The translations under genes and the position numbers were made by a program. 64,000 nt of DNA from Antedon mediterranea (taxonomy: Eukaryota > Echinodermata > Crinoidea > Comatulida > Antedonidae), in contig NC_092678.1 in NCBI RefSeq assembly GCF_964355755.1, positions 21,238,922 through 21,302,921 on the forward strand, in the 5' to 3' direction. The notes under the pieces were generated by a model. It did not search any database, was not told the origin of the DNA, and saw only the letters and a program-made list of their open reading frames with translations. The number at the start of each line of letters is the position of its first letter. Positions within the stretch are counted from its first letter, which is position 1. Of this stretch, positions 36,707-49,300 are shown piece by piece.

Positions 36707-37954
36707 TCTTTGCCTCGCATCCATTTACTTGCTCTTTGATATTATGCAAACATTTTGATTATCACATCGTTACTCTTTTACTTTACATCTTTAACTTGCT
36801 CACTTATTAGTCTTAGTTGGAATTACTGTACTTTTATTTTTCATTTCCTTGCATGCTTCAGATCTATTTAACCTTTGCTCTATAAGTTGTGTAAAATATT
36901 TTCCCCATCATACTTCCTTCTTCCATCCCTTCTGAAATATAATTGGTGATTACATAATTTACCCATATGTGTCTCTAATCCATTCTTTACTTGCTCACTT
37001 ATTATTCTTAGTGTCAATTACTCAACTTTTATAAGTCATTGCCTCCATGCCTCGCATCCATTCAACTTACTCTATTATGTTGTGCAAATTATTTTCTCCA
37101 CCACACTCTACCCCTTCTGTGATTAAAACGTCCGTTTTTTAGCATCTAAATTTATTCTTGGTGTCATGCTGTTTTGTCAATTTCCATTGTTGGACAAATG
37201 CCCTATCCTTTTTTAGGTTTCAATGTCAATTCTATTATTGCAATCACTCCCACTACACCTTTCAATCATGCATGAATTTCATTATCTGCACCATCTTCTT
37301 CATTTAGTTCATCAGTTTTCCATGTCATTCCTGTTATAGCCTACAATCCTCCATGCTTAAAATAGTCTTAATGTCAACTAACTACTTAACTTGTTTTGTT
37401 CATTCTATTTATTCCATGCTTCACATCAATACAACTTCCTCCATCTATTATATTGTGCAAAATCATTGCCTTCCCTGTCTCGCATCCATTCCACCTTTGC
37501 TCTGTTATAATTTGCAAAATATTTTCCCCATCACACTTCCTCCCCTTCTAAAATCTAATTGTCGTGACTATCACAGTTTACCCATGTCTGTCATCATAAC
37601 TTTTGTTATAACTATTTGTCTTGGTATCAATTACTCAACTTTTATTTTTCATTGCCTTCCATGCTTCACATCAATTCAACAAGGTTGGACAAAATATTTT
37701 CCCCACTTATACTTCCACCCCTTCTGAAACCTATTGCTGTAATTATAACATCATTTACCCAAGTCTGTCTCTAATTCATTCCTAAATTCTTAACTTGCTC
37801 ACTAGTGTTAATTACATAACTTTTATTTTTAATTGGCTTCCTTGTCTTGCATCCATTCAACTTCATGTTGTGCAAACCACTTTTTCCACCATACTTCCAC
37901 CCTTCTGAAATGTAATTAGATTATTTACCCATGTCTATCTCTAATCCATTCTTA

Positions 37955-38130
37955 ACATCTTAATCCATTCTTAACATCTTAATCCGTTTTTAACATCTTA
38001 GTCCAAGCTTAATCTATTCTTAACATCTTAATCCAAGCTTAATCCATTTTTAACATCGTCTTAGTCCAAGCTTAATCCATTCTTAACATCTTAGTCCAAG
38101 CTTAATCCATTCTTAACATCTTAATCTTGC
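37955..38130. repeat. Short tandem repeat (taatccattcttaacatct)
   Basis: Nested local amplification of a piece of the 215 bp unit, with alternating taatccattcttaacatct and tagtccaagct modules. Confidence 0.8.
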
Positions 38131-39839
38131 TCACTTATTATTCTTAGTGTCAATTACTACATTTTCATTGCCTTCATGCTTCACATCCATTCAACTTATG
38201 TTTTACAAAATATTTCCCCACCATACTGTACTTCCACCCCTTCTGATATATAATTTAGGTTACCATGTCAATGCTGATGTAATAACTATTGACTTCCATT
38301 ATTGCAAATGCTCTATCCTCTCACATCAATGCTGTTTGCAATCACGGACACCTTTCAATCATGCAAATGCTATAGCAAATTCCATCATCCATACCATCTT
38401 CTTCACTTAGTTCATCCCACTTCCTTCTCATCAGTTTCCATGTCATTCCTGTTATGCAATCACTACCAAACCTCCATTCTTAAGACTAGCTCACTTAGTT
38501 TTAAATGTCAACTACTTAACTATTATTTGTACACTCCATTTATTCCATGCTTCACATCAATTCAACTTCTTCTATCTATTACATTATGCAAAATATTTGC
38601 TTTTATTTTTCATTGTCTTCCATGCCTCGCATGCTCTATCATGTTGTGTAAACTCATCATACTTCCACCCTTTCTGCCAGCTACTGGCTGTGATTATAAC
38701 ATCAGTAATTTTATATAATTATTAACTTGCCCACTTATTATTCTTAGTTTCAATTACTTTGCTTTTATTTTTCATTGCCTGTCCCTTCGCGTTCATATTT
38801 TCCCCATCATATACTTCCACCCGTTCTAAAATATAATTGTTGTGATTTTCACAGTTTACTCGTGTATGTTTTCATAACTTGCTCACTTATTTGTCTTGGT
38901 ATCAATTACTCAACTTTTATTTTTCATTGCCTTCCCTGTCTAGTATACATTCAACTTTTGCTCTATTATAATTGTGCAAATATTTTCCCCATCATACTTC
39001 CACGGCCCCTTCTGAAATCTAATTGCTGTGATTATTACATAATTTATCTGTTTTATAACATATTGACTTGTTTATTTATTAGTCTCAGTGTCAATTAGAT
39101 TTATTTTTCATTGCCTTCTCTCTCTTGCATCCATAATTTTCCCACCATAATTCAACCCTTCTGAAATCTAAACTGGATTTAATCTAATCTGGTGTGATTA
39201 TCACATCATTTAACATGTCTCTGTCTAATCCATTCCTAACTATTATTTTTCATTTGCTTTCCATTCTTTTATATTGTGCAAAATATTTTCCCACCATACT
39301 TCACCCCTTCTGTAGAATCTAATTGTGATTATAATATCATTTACCCATGTCTGTCTGTAACCCCATCCCTAACATTTTAACCTGCTCACAATTAGGCTTG
39401 TGTCAATTACTTCACTTTTATACCGCATCCATTCAATTTTCTTTTTATATTGTGCAAAATATTTACCCCACCATACTTCACCCCTTCTGAAATCTAATTG
39501 TTGTGATTATGTGATTTACACATGTCTGTCTGTAACCCATCCATAACTTGCTTACAATAATAGTCTATCAATTACTTAACTTTTACCTCATATCCATTCA
39601 ACTTTTGCTCTTTATATTGTGCAAAATATTTTCCCCACCATACTTCACCCTTTCTGATATCTAATGGCTGTGACTATCACATCGTTTACCCATGTCTGTC
39701 TCTAATCCATTCCTAAAATCACTTAACTTTTACCTCATATCCATTCCACTTTTGCTTTTCATATTGTGAAAAATATTCACCCTTCTTATAACATCATTTT
39801 AATACCCATATCTGTCTCTTAACATCGTAACTTGCTCAC

Positions 39840-42186
39840 TTAGTCTTAAGCAACTTGGTCAATTAATTATAATGCATTGCAATTTATATAATTTATATGT
39901 ATTTCATGATAAATGCATTTTTTTAAATAAAATATAATACTGTATATGTTTCCTTATATATTTTTGATGAATGTATTTTGTTTTATATGTTTTTTCCACC
40001 TTCGAGGAGCATCATTACACATGCTACCTGCCCTAGGTGTCCTCGCTGTGATCATCAACCTTGACGTGGTAGCGAGGCTTGTGTGTTTCCAACTTGGAAG
40101 CCGGACTAATGATGATCATCTAAATTATACAAATTGTTTGTTACACAAATTGTTGCTATTGGTTAAGCAACCAGAATTATTTTGATATTTAAACAAGGTA
40201 ACCAAATATAACCTTATGATTGAAGAGAGATATTTAACTCATAAAATCGTCTGGAGTATAAACTAAAATTTTGAAGTTTTATTAGTTAGTTATTTTATAT
40301 TTATCTACTGTAGCTCTGTCCACACTATCAAACTAGTTTGACAAAATAAGGTGTGTTGTACCCAAATACGGTAGTGATATGCTCAAATTTGACAGTGATA
40401 TAACATTATCATGTCACATAAAGTTTGATAGTGTAGACAGAGCTTAATTATTGTTTTGTTGTTTTATATAGATTTGTGATTGATAAACAGAATGCTCATT
40501 TCAAGGATGAATACCAAACCCATTTAGGCATCTTTCTAGTGACGGTTCATACATGTAGTGTACATTGCTCATCATCTCCCTCTTTACTGTGCAGAATCAC
40601 GTTTGAGTATTGGTGACAGCTGAGTTGGTTATATTTATACAGGTTTTTAATTTTAGGTCATCATCACAAATACAATTCTTGAATCCCTCTAGTCATGGCT
40701 TTTAGGAGTAGTATGTTCCAAAGACAGATTACGTCTTGAAAGAACTTTTACTTATACCTTGTACCCTTTTGTTCCTATTTACAAATTGGTCAAAACATTT
40801 ATAGTTTTCTGTTTTCTTTATTAAATCATTCACTGCAAATGCTGAATAACTTAAAATATAAAATAAAAATCATTTTAAATAAACATTCCATCACCAAAAC
40901 ATATTTACAACATTATGATTTTTTCAATACTTAAAAAATAAACTTTATTTTTATCAAAATTAAATATATTCAGGAAGAATCATTTAATGAGTACAGAGAA
41001 CAAAAATGAATGGAAGGTATTTTTTTGTTGGCGACCACCAATTGGAATATTGTAATAGAAAATGTTATAGTATTCATGATTTTAAATAAAAAAACAATCA
41101 AACTTGCAGCGATGTCTACCATGAAAACATGATATATGACATACAGTAATCATGCTTTGAAAACTTAAATTTTAAACTAAAAACACCTACTTCAATATAA
41201 ATAAACACACATTGATTTGTTCTTAAACATTGAGGTAATTATAATTAAGGCACTGTTATTCACTTTATGCACTAGTGTTATGTTATGTTTCATTTAGGCT
41301 TAGTTTTGTACCCGTATGATTTTAAGGGCCAATTATATCTAACTTTGGTGGGTAGGTCACTTACTTACCTGGGTAAATAACTAAGCCTAAAATATAAACA
41401 TAACTGTTAAATTATATACAAAAAGAAATTTAAAATGTATGAAGATTATGGAAACTCTTGTACTGAACTATTAAGTTTAAGAAGGTGTTTGAATAGTTCA
41501 TGAGTATTGGAAGCATTAAACCTTTTTCACATGAAAAAACCAATATGGATCCTCCCTGTGATAATCTGAAAATATAATGTAATATTTTAAAAATTTATTT
41601 TAAATAATTAACAAAAAACCATTTATTTAACCCTGTAAATTATATAAAATGAAATGCACTAATAATTAGCTATATTTTAATCAAGTTAGGATATCTTCAT
41701 ATTTCTTAGTAGTTTCAGAATCCTTATACCTTCATATAAAATATACCAATAATAGTTTGCCGTGCACACCCTAGTAAGAAAATAAACAAATGTTTTTAAT
41801 ACAAAATATATAATACCTAATGCAAGACAGCAACAATTTAAATATTTTAATTTAGTAGCAGCATAAAACAAAACTGTAATTCTTGACATCTCAAACTACA
41901 TCTATAATCCATACATAATTATACAATAAACCAATTAAGTAAAACCAATAGTTCTTTCATTTCAAAATTTATTTAGAATTTTTAGAATATATTTGGCATT
42001 ATTTCCAGTGGTTTTTTTTTAAATTATATAAAAGTGTTTAAAAACTTCTTGACCATGTAAAATGTATTTGGTATGTTTTTTTTTTCCTGGTATAAATCAG
42101 ATTTCACAGGTTTCTCTTTTTCCTTGAATACGTTTTTAGTTAATTTATTTGGTATGTATAATTCTAGAGATAAAATCTAAAGCCTT
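39840..42186. other. AT-rich intergenic stretch
   Basis: It holds one MITE (40312-40444) and a small GC-richer island at 40004-40125. Otherwise it is AT-rich sequence without supportable genes. The part next to 42187 should contain the 3' UTR of the first AGPAT gene (minus strand). Confidence 0.45.
40312..40444. mobile_element. Palindromic MITE, copy 1 (133 bp)
   Basis: Terminal inverted repeats of about 23 bp start agctctgtccacactatcaa and end with the complement of the same sequence, one mismatch. Internal landmarks are ggtagtgatatg and atgtcacataaagtttga. Flanking target duplication is not clear. Confidence 0.85.
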
Positions 42187-45100
42187 TTATCTCCCTTTTC
42201 TACTACTTTCACACAACTTCCTCCTGTCTTCCTCATCCATGACCCCGTTCCCTACCCCGTTCCCAATCATTCCGTCTTGTCTTGTTATCTCATTTTGATT
42301 GCGTTCAATTTTCCCATTGCTCTGTGCCGTATTTAGACTTTTCTGTACTGTTGGGGGTAAGTACTTGGAGATTTGGTAGTAAGTTTCCAGCATCCTGTTT
42401 CGGCACGTTTCTAAAAGCGTTTCAAGATTTTCTTCCGTCATTCCCTTGGTTTCTATTGGTTCCAAAATTCTTGCCGTGATATTCACTGTAAAAATAACCA
42501 TTTTTATAAATTGAAAATTTTTATTTAGAAAATAGTGTTCCCTTTGTTTTTATCAGTTCCAAAATTCTCGCTATACTATTCACTGTAAATTGACAATTGA
42601 TTGATAGAAAATATACTGTTTTTTGTTTGTTTTATATTGATACTGGGCGACCTCCAGTTGGTGATCAGTGGCTGTGATGTACTAATACACCGGGGTAACC
42701 CCCTACTCGTCTCGAAAGATGTACTAGGTTCTTTAAAGTGCACACGAGCTAGATGTGTACACTGTACCTACGGTTTATAGTCCTTATCCGAGAAGACTCG
42801 TTCTACCACCAGAACCATGGAGTGAGTGAGCCTCGAACCCCTGCCGATGTTATGGCTACGTAATTACGGTTTCACTGTCTTAACCGCTCGGCCACTCAAC
42901 TTACTGAATTGAACTGTAATATTCAATTACAATTTTGTATGAATTTGATTTGAATAAATCTTGATCAAACAACGCGTGTCAATATGGTGCTTTGTTTGCA
43001 TATCAACTGATTAGCTGTAGTCTGTGTTTGCTAACTGTTGGAAAAGCATCATTTTGAGTACACAACTTTTGATCTGCAGGTGATGTCCACAAATATATTT
43101 TATATTGTAAACCAATTATTTATAATATAGCATGCGACTATGTTTGTCTTCCAATCTACTTACCTTTATCAAACTTGCGTAGTTGAGTATTGTACTGATG
43201 TTTGTAGTACGAAAAAACAACTGGTACAATTGGAACCTAAAAATAAAAAGGAAATCTTTAAATTAAGACTAGAATAATCTTTTTAATTTGATAGTTATTT
43301 GCATGTATCTATGCTAGAAATCTGACTAATAATTATTGTTTTATAAACGGCATATAAAATTCTCATAGGTACCGGGACACAAACTTATTGACATTTATTA
43401 TTCAGTATTATACAGTATCCCTTCTTTTGGACACCCCTATAAGGGGTCACCCATATCAAGGGGACAATTTGTTGGGTCCTGAAGGTGTACCCTCAATAGG
43501 GGGTCTACTGTACACTCTAACAATGTTGAAATTACAGATAAGACAAATTTAATGTGTTACTGAAACACGATACCTGAGCTTGAATGGCCATATGGAATGC
43601 CCCTTTCTTGAATGGTAACATATCAATCTGGTTGTTACCAGATCTCGTTCCCTCTGGGTACATCCATATCTTGACCTGCCAAAAAAAATATATATATATG
43701 GCCCTGGTTAATTTAGGGTGGCTTTTCCAGTTGATTTCGATCACAAAAGTCGTTAAGCTCCTGTCTACACTATCAAACTGGTTTTGACAAAAATAATGTG
43801 ATATGGTAGTGACAATGACATCATCACATAATGTTTGATAGTGTAGACAGAGCTTTATGTTATCCTAATTGACTTGGATGATTGTTTTTGCGGTTATGGG
43901 GATATGACGCTATAAAAATCTACATTATTAACGCCCTTTTCTTCCATCTGTACTGCACTGTTTATTTATTGTGTTATAATTGCCAATAGTATCAATTATA
44001 CATACATATCGTTCAACTGCACATGCTCATAATACATTTATGACTGAGCATGTGTAGAATCAATTATTTTTTAATCAACAGCTGCACAACATGTCATGAA
44101 AATAATTGTATGTACAATGCAAGCAAATATAACTTATAAATTTATTCTCTATATTAAGGCACTATATACAGTACAAACACTACAAAAAACTATATATTAA
44201 ATGCATATTATTAATCAAAATTCTGTAAAAGAATTGTTTAGCAATAAATAAGATTAACAAGAAAGTTTGTAACAAAATTTTACATAATAAAAACATAATA
44301 CTAGAAACAAAAATATTTTTAAATATTGTAAAATTTGCTATTTTAAAGCAAAGAAAAAAATGAAAGTTTAAAAGTTTGTAATCTTGAGAAATTGAGCAGC
44401 AAGTATAATGAATTAGCGGTGATATCATACACGACCTATGACCTTGACACATTGCAGTATGATGGTGGTACATGTATTTTTATCCATACAGAAGAATATT
44501 AATGCTGGAAAGACAATACTACCCACAAAAACATTACGGTACTTTGTCTATTTAGGTTTGAAAAGCGCACATAAACAAATTGAATTGTAAAGGGATCAAA
44601 ACAAAAATAAAAACCAAAGCAATCATTAGATTTAAGCATTTTAATAAACTTACTTTTCAGGTATTCTTCTTCAATGTGAATAATCTGTCATAAATGATTA
44701 TATTTTATTTATGTTATATTAATTATTGGGTACAGTATGCTGTTTTTTAACATTGCTTTCATCAACTTGATAGCTGTCAAATCAAAGAGATTTTACCATC
44801 TAACTAATATGTACTGTATAGTTAGGATTTTATTGCAGGACCACTCCACCTACTGTACTGGTACCAAGACAGATATTCAGAAAATATGGAGTTAATAGTT
44901 AATAATTATAATATTTTAATAATTATAATATTTTAATAATATAATTTTATGTAACATACTTCATTCTCACTTCTGAGGATGGTTACAGTATATTGATCAA
45001 AAAGTCTAGAAACAGTTGTTTTCAGGTGTTGTACCGCAAACTTTATATCAATATTAAACATACTTACATTATGATATTTCATTAAGTTAACACATTTATC

Positions 45101-47132
45101 AACATTCTTTTTCGCCTCAACTGGGTCACGTCGTCGCTTTACAAACACTGCTCCGGCGAGCATACTAGCTATTCCAAACGTGAAAGCGTACTGTAGAGAT
45201 TTTTTAGCGACGATTGTACATCTGGATGGCCAGAACGCAACAGAAGCTGAAAAAGCATGACAGTTTAATTATTAGATTAGATATTTAATGGGTCATACAT
45301 CCTACTACAGAGCCAAGAAGTAAAAAAAAAACAGGTGGTGGTGTTTTCTTCAGGTTAACAGTGCAGATAAGGAGTGCCTATGTGAGGAGGAATCCACTTT
45401 TCGTTCGGAAAATGAATAAATAAAACAATTATGACCGCTTTTTTGTTACATTTAATATACAACAGTTATCTTTGTAATCTGCAAGAAAATGTGGAAAACT
45501 GGAAGCACGATGTTAGGGCAGAGGCGCATCTAAAATACGGGAGTCTCCTGGCCTAAATGACTCGGTGTGTACAGTAAAATTAAAGAAACATAAAACTATC
45601 TTTTAATAAAGCAACCAGATAAAATTCTTTTAATTATGCACAATTTAAAAATATAAAAATACAAGTGCTGGTATACCTGCAATATCCATAGTATCTTGAT
45701 GGTTACTAACGACAATGCATGCTTTATCTGTCTCAAGTATCTCTCCATTCTCAACTTTAACGTTAATTCCAAACAGCCAATGCGTGTTGAAAAAATCTAC
45801 AAAAATCCTCCAAAACCTGTAGTAAAAAACAATAAACAAAATAATGACGCATTGAATTTACATTTGATTTGGAAGAAGTGTAATCTGGGTTTGGGAGAGC
45901 TCGTTACATAATATTGTCAAATTTGTGTATTCATTTTCATAGTGTTTGATGTTCCATATTATAATAATAGACTCCGTTTAACAAATGGTTTAGTATTTCT
46001 TACAAAATTATTAAATAACATTACATGAATTATTTTTTTGTTTATTTCAATTACAAAAAAAAATAGAAATGATTCTAAACGTTATTATTATTGTACACAT
46101 ACATATAATTTTATTCAGGTTAAAATTATCAGACCGTTAGGATAGAGTGCTCAATACCAAGGTAGAGCATAAATAAATAAATAAAATAACAGCAGAAAAC
46201 TTTGTTACTTCATTGTTTACATATATTTTTATATTTATTAAAACTTGGTTACTTCATTGTTTACATATCTTTTTATATTTATTAAAACTTGGTTACTTCA
46301 TTGTTTACATATATTTTTATATTTATTAAAACTTGGTTACTTCATTGTTTACATATATTTTTATATTTATTAAAACTTGGTTACTTCATTGTTTACATAT
46401 ATTTTTATATTTATTAAAACTTGGTTACTTCATTGTTTACATATATTTTTATATTTATTAAAACTTGGTTACTTCATTGTTTACACATATTTTTATATTT
46501 ATTAAAACTTGGTTACTTCATTGTTTACATATCTTTTTATATTTATTAAAACTTGGTTACTTCATTGTTTACATATCTATTAATTATTTTACCGGTATAC
46601 TTGTTTGTATTTATTATACAGTTCTTTTGTCATCTATCCTTGAGGCAAGTATAAATAGAATAGAACTTGTCAGGATTAGCAATTCCTTTCATTTTTAGTT
46701 ATTGTATTATATTGACCTTGACACAGATTTTTAATAATGATTCAGGGACGATTCGGCCCTGAGACTTAATAATCATCGTCGAAACTGGCTAAAGTTAGTG
46801 ACGATAATATATTAAAAAAACAGATAATTTGACCACCCAAAGAAATGCCAACTCATTGAATAGGCATTGGGGATATATAAAGTTTGCTTAATTAAAAACT
46901 TTAAATAGAGAAGAAGTCTATTTTAAGCCTAAGCATGTTGAACTTACCTCATATTTGATTGATCGCCAGGGTTTGGAAGGGATGCGATCGCGACAAACAC
47001 CGCGATGAATCCATGCCAAAATAACAGTGTAATGTTTTTAGCATAGAATTTAAACGTACTCGAAACGTAACACAAGGATATAATTAGCAAAATAACTGCT
47101 AACAACATCGAACAAAATTGGTAGAAATCCAT
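42187..47132 (-). CDS. 1-acyl-sn-glycerol-3-phosphate acyltransferase (AGPAT), six exons
   Basis: Transfers an acyl group from acyl-CoA to lysophosphatidic acid to make phosphatidic acid, in the ER membrane (family knowledge of AGPAT1/2). Exons are 47132-46948, 45816-45677, 45246-45068, 43675-43574, 43236-43164 and 42485-42187, phases 2,1,0,0,1, giving 325 residues. Membrane segments lie at about 5-24 and 33-51. All four acyltransferase motifs are present: NHQDTMD (100-106, catalytic H101/D106), GAVFVKR (140-146), PEGTRS (175-180) and VPIVPVV (203-209). The C-terminal 70 residues are hydrophilic and Asn/Arg-rich. The length fits the family (about 280-330). The first ATG is used, with two CCAAT boxes upstream. 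The gene is a tandem paralogue of 49301-51834. The LPA-acyltransferase assignment is sure at family level; the acyl preference cannot be told. Confidence 0.93.
42645..42900 (-). mobile_element. tRNA-headed SINE in the last intron of the first AGPAT gene
   Basis: Read on the minus strand, it starts gtggccgagcggttaag, a good A box of a Ser/Leu-type tRNA. About 45 bp later comes gggttcgaggc, close to a B box. The body follows with ggataaggactataaacc, ctttaaagaacctagtacat and gagacgagtaggggg. These phrases resemble, from memory, the conserved body of SINEs shared among marine invertebrates (Meta-SINE type). The tRNA part no longer folds as a functional tRNA, as far as I can judge. Confidence 0.72.
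43412..43512. mobile_element. Copy of the second MITE family
   Basis: Starts acagtatccc and ends gggtctactgta. Its interior contains ggacacccctataagggg and gggtcctgaaggtgtaccct, matching 56190-56318. It lies in intron 5 side sequence of the first AGPAT gene, between exons 5 and 4. Confidence 0.6.
43756..43854. mobile_element. Palindromic MITE, copy 2
   Basis: Ends agctcctgtctacactatca and gtgtagacagagct are inverted repeats. It is inside intron 3 of the first AGPAT gene, 80 bp from exon 4. Confidence 0.85.
46201..46578. repeat. 44 bp minisatellite, 8 full units plus a partial
   Basis: The unit starts ttggttacttcattgtttac and ends ttatttattaaaac. Units start every 44 bp from 46201 to 46553 and differ at only a few positions. 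It lies in intron 1 of the first AGPAT gene. Confidence 0.95.
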
Positions 47133-47204
47133 ATTTCTTATGATAAAGTCGAGCTTCTAGGCTTACCAAACACGCCCATCTAACGTTGATAAAGTTGCAT
47201 TTAA

Positions 47205-47305
47205 CGCTTCATTGGTTTTCACAATCACAACTTGAACGCCCTCTCCATGGCAAAGGTCGTCAAGACCACAGTCGCTCACCGACGTTCTGATTGCTGATTG
47301 GATAA
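47205..47305 (-). promoter_or_regulatory. CCAAT-box promoter of the first AGPAT gene
   Basis: On the minus strand, CCAAT occurs at 47215-47211 and 47301-47297, about 80 and 165 bp upstream of the ATG, in a less AT-rich segment with several CpGs. Confidence 0.5.
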
Positions 47306-49300
47306 AACTCATTAGTGGTATGAATATTAAATTTATTTCCGACAAAATGGTCGTAGCACCATGTAAACCATTTAACTGTAACTAATTGATGTGTATATAG
47401 ATTAATGTTTATTTGAATTATTTTGTTAGCAATTAACAGCATAAGTACAAAAACAATTCCTTTATCTTGGGTCTTTTTTATATTGATTTTATGTTTTTTT
47501 TTAAACATTAAATGATGTCGTATTATTCATTTTGTTATTTAAATTTTATATGCGAGAAACATTGTGTAATTATTTAATCTGTTTACATGTATGATGTTAA
47601 CAAAGTATATAATAGGCAAGTATTGTCATTATTTTTAATTCACCTCTGTACTGTATCTCCACATATGGCATAATTATTCCAGTATCATAGGCAACTTCTA
47701 TAATACAGTGTCACAATGTACCACATGTGGCAACTGTATCTTAAAGTTAAGTTTGGCTTATGGTCTATTATACAGACCTAACATTATTTGCCTGATACTG
47801 AACAATTTATACAGTACCTAGAATTGCTGCCAATGCTCCATAGTCTAAACTATCAAACAAAATGAACAAAATGTGGCGTACCGTTATATGGACATGATGT
47901 CATATCACTACCATATTTGGGCACATCACACTTTTTTTGTCAAACTAGTTTGATAGTAGACAGAGTTTAAGACAACAACAAATTATTATATCATTCCACA
48001 GAAAAAAAAAGAACAGAATTTGACACATTTTTATCAGTTCAAATTTTAATACTTCATTGTTACATACTAAATTTGTTTACTAGTACCAATCACAATTGCA
48101 CGTTGCAGTGGCAGCCATATTCAATATAGTACAAAATTAAAATAATGCATAGTTGTCATTGATATTTGTCACATGTGAGTACATCTAATTGGTGTATCAC
48201 TGCATTTGCCTAGATACAGTTCATTAATCTGTTACAGAAAGATCTGTGGGAATACTGACTTAACTTAATATTTAACATTACATTTTAAAATACACTTACA
48301 AATTATTATAACTGATTCCATAAAATTTAAAATGATATACTTACAGATTTGATCATCTATTTAATACCAATAAAAAAATACTACTACTAAATACTGGATG
48401 TCATAATACTGGTTGTGCTAAAAATATTATTTCACCGATACTTTCAATAGAAAAAAGATCATTTGTTAGACTTGCTCCAAATGTGTAGTTATATACATAT
48501 GAAACGCCATGTGTGCCAAAAATATTGATCAACATTAAGTTGAAATGTAATTTGTATGCATACATTTTTACTTAATTTTATTGTTAAATATGAATAAGAC
48601 TGGATTTTTTTAATTCTGTGTCTATAAAAAACGTGTGTATACATTTTGTAATAAAAAGTTCTTTTTTAATTACACTATTACTCAGTACAAAACAGTTTAA
48701 TACTAGTTCTATAGCAATAAGAAAGGTACAGTATATACTAATAACAACCTAAATTTGTATTTAAAGGCTTCCAACTTGAAGGCTTAGTAGAACTCTTATC
48801 AAAATTAAGTTATTATATTGCGTTATTAAACCATTTTATTCACCACCATCATTAAACATTAATTTACATCATAAAAAAAAAATTATGTGTTAGAATTAAA
48901 TTTGTATTGCAAAACATACGGAACTTAAAGGCAAGCAAATTAGGCAATAATAATACATTTAATAAATAATTGTTTATGGAATGGAATTTATAATCATTTA
49001 AAAATAAATTAACGTGTTAAATTATTTCATACTTAAAAACAATATTATTATTTGTTTGTGCTTAAAATAATATGTATAGTTTGGTCTGTCATATATTTTT
49101 ATACTCAAGATGTGTTCATTATAGTAGAAATTATCATTATGTATAGATTTTAAAAGGTGTGCTCATATATCCACTAGTTAAGTACAATTGCCCCATATAA
49201 GGTTAAAAGGTTCCATATTTAGGAATGATGTTCCCATATATAGTAATGATTACCCCTGATACCTTAGTATAAACCCGCAAAACCATATTTTTTCATCTTT
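47306..49300. other. AT-rich intergenic stretch between the AGPAT genes
   Basis: No gene was seen. One degenerate MITE lies at 47835-47968. The remainder has AT content typical of the window's intergenic DNA. The right end should contain the 3' UTR of the second AGPAT gene. Confidence 0.5.
47835..47968. mobile_element. Palindromic MITE, copy 3 (degenerate)
   Basis: Left end tagtctaaactatcaaac and right end gtttgatagtagacagag are inverted with a few mismatches. The interior contains catatcactaccatatttgg, as in the other long copies. Confidence 0.7.

Larger units (their letters stand above)
35940..39830. repeat. Degenerate tandem repeat, about 215 bp unit
   Basis: Roughly 17 units share the ordered phrases cttctgaaatctaattg, atttacccatgtctgtctct, ttgctcacttattattctta, catccattcaactt and tattgtgcaaaatattttcc. 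Indels are frequent. Plus-strand open frames within it (for example near 37353-37727 and 38302-38718) are repeat artefacts rich in I, L, C and S. Confidence 0.85.

Noticed and set aside
37353-39098. Cys/Ile-rich open frames
   Set aside because: They fall inside the 215 bp degenerate repeat and shift frame from unit to unit.
39946-40185. 79-codon open frame at the GC-richer island
   Set aside because: Half of it is AT-rich flank; no conserved domain is visible.
42282-42479. Plus-strand open frame opposite AGPAT exon 6
   Set aside because: Antisense shadow of a well supported coding exon.
42831-42900. Functional tRNA gene on the minus strand
   Set aside because: A and B boxes are present but the anticodon arm and acceptor stem do not pair, and a SINE body follows.
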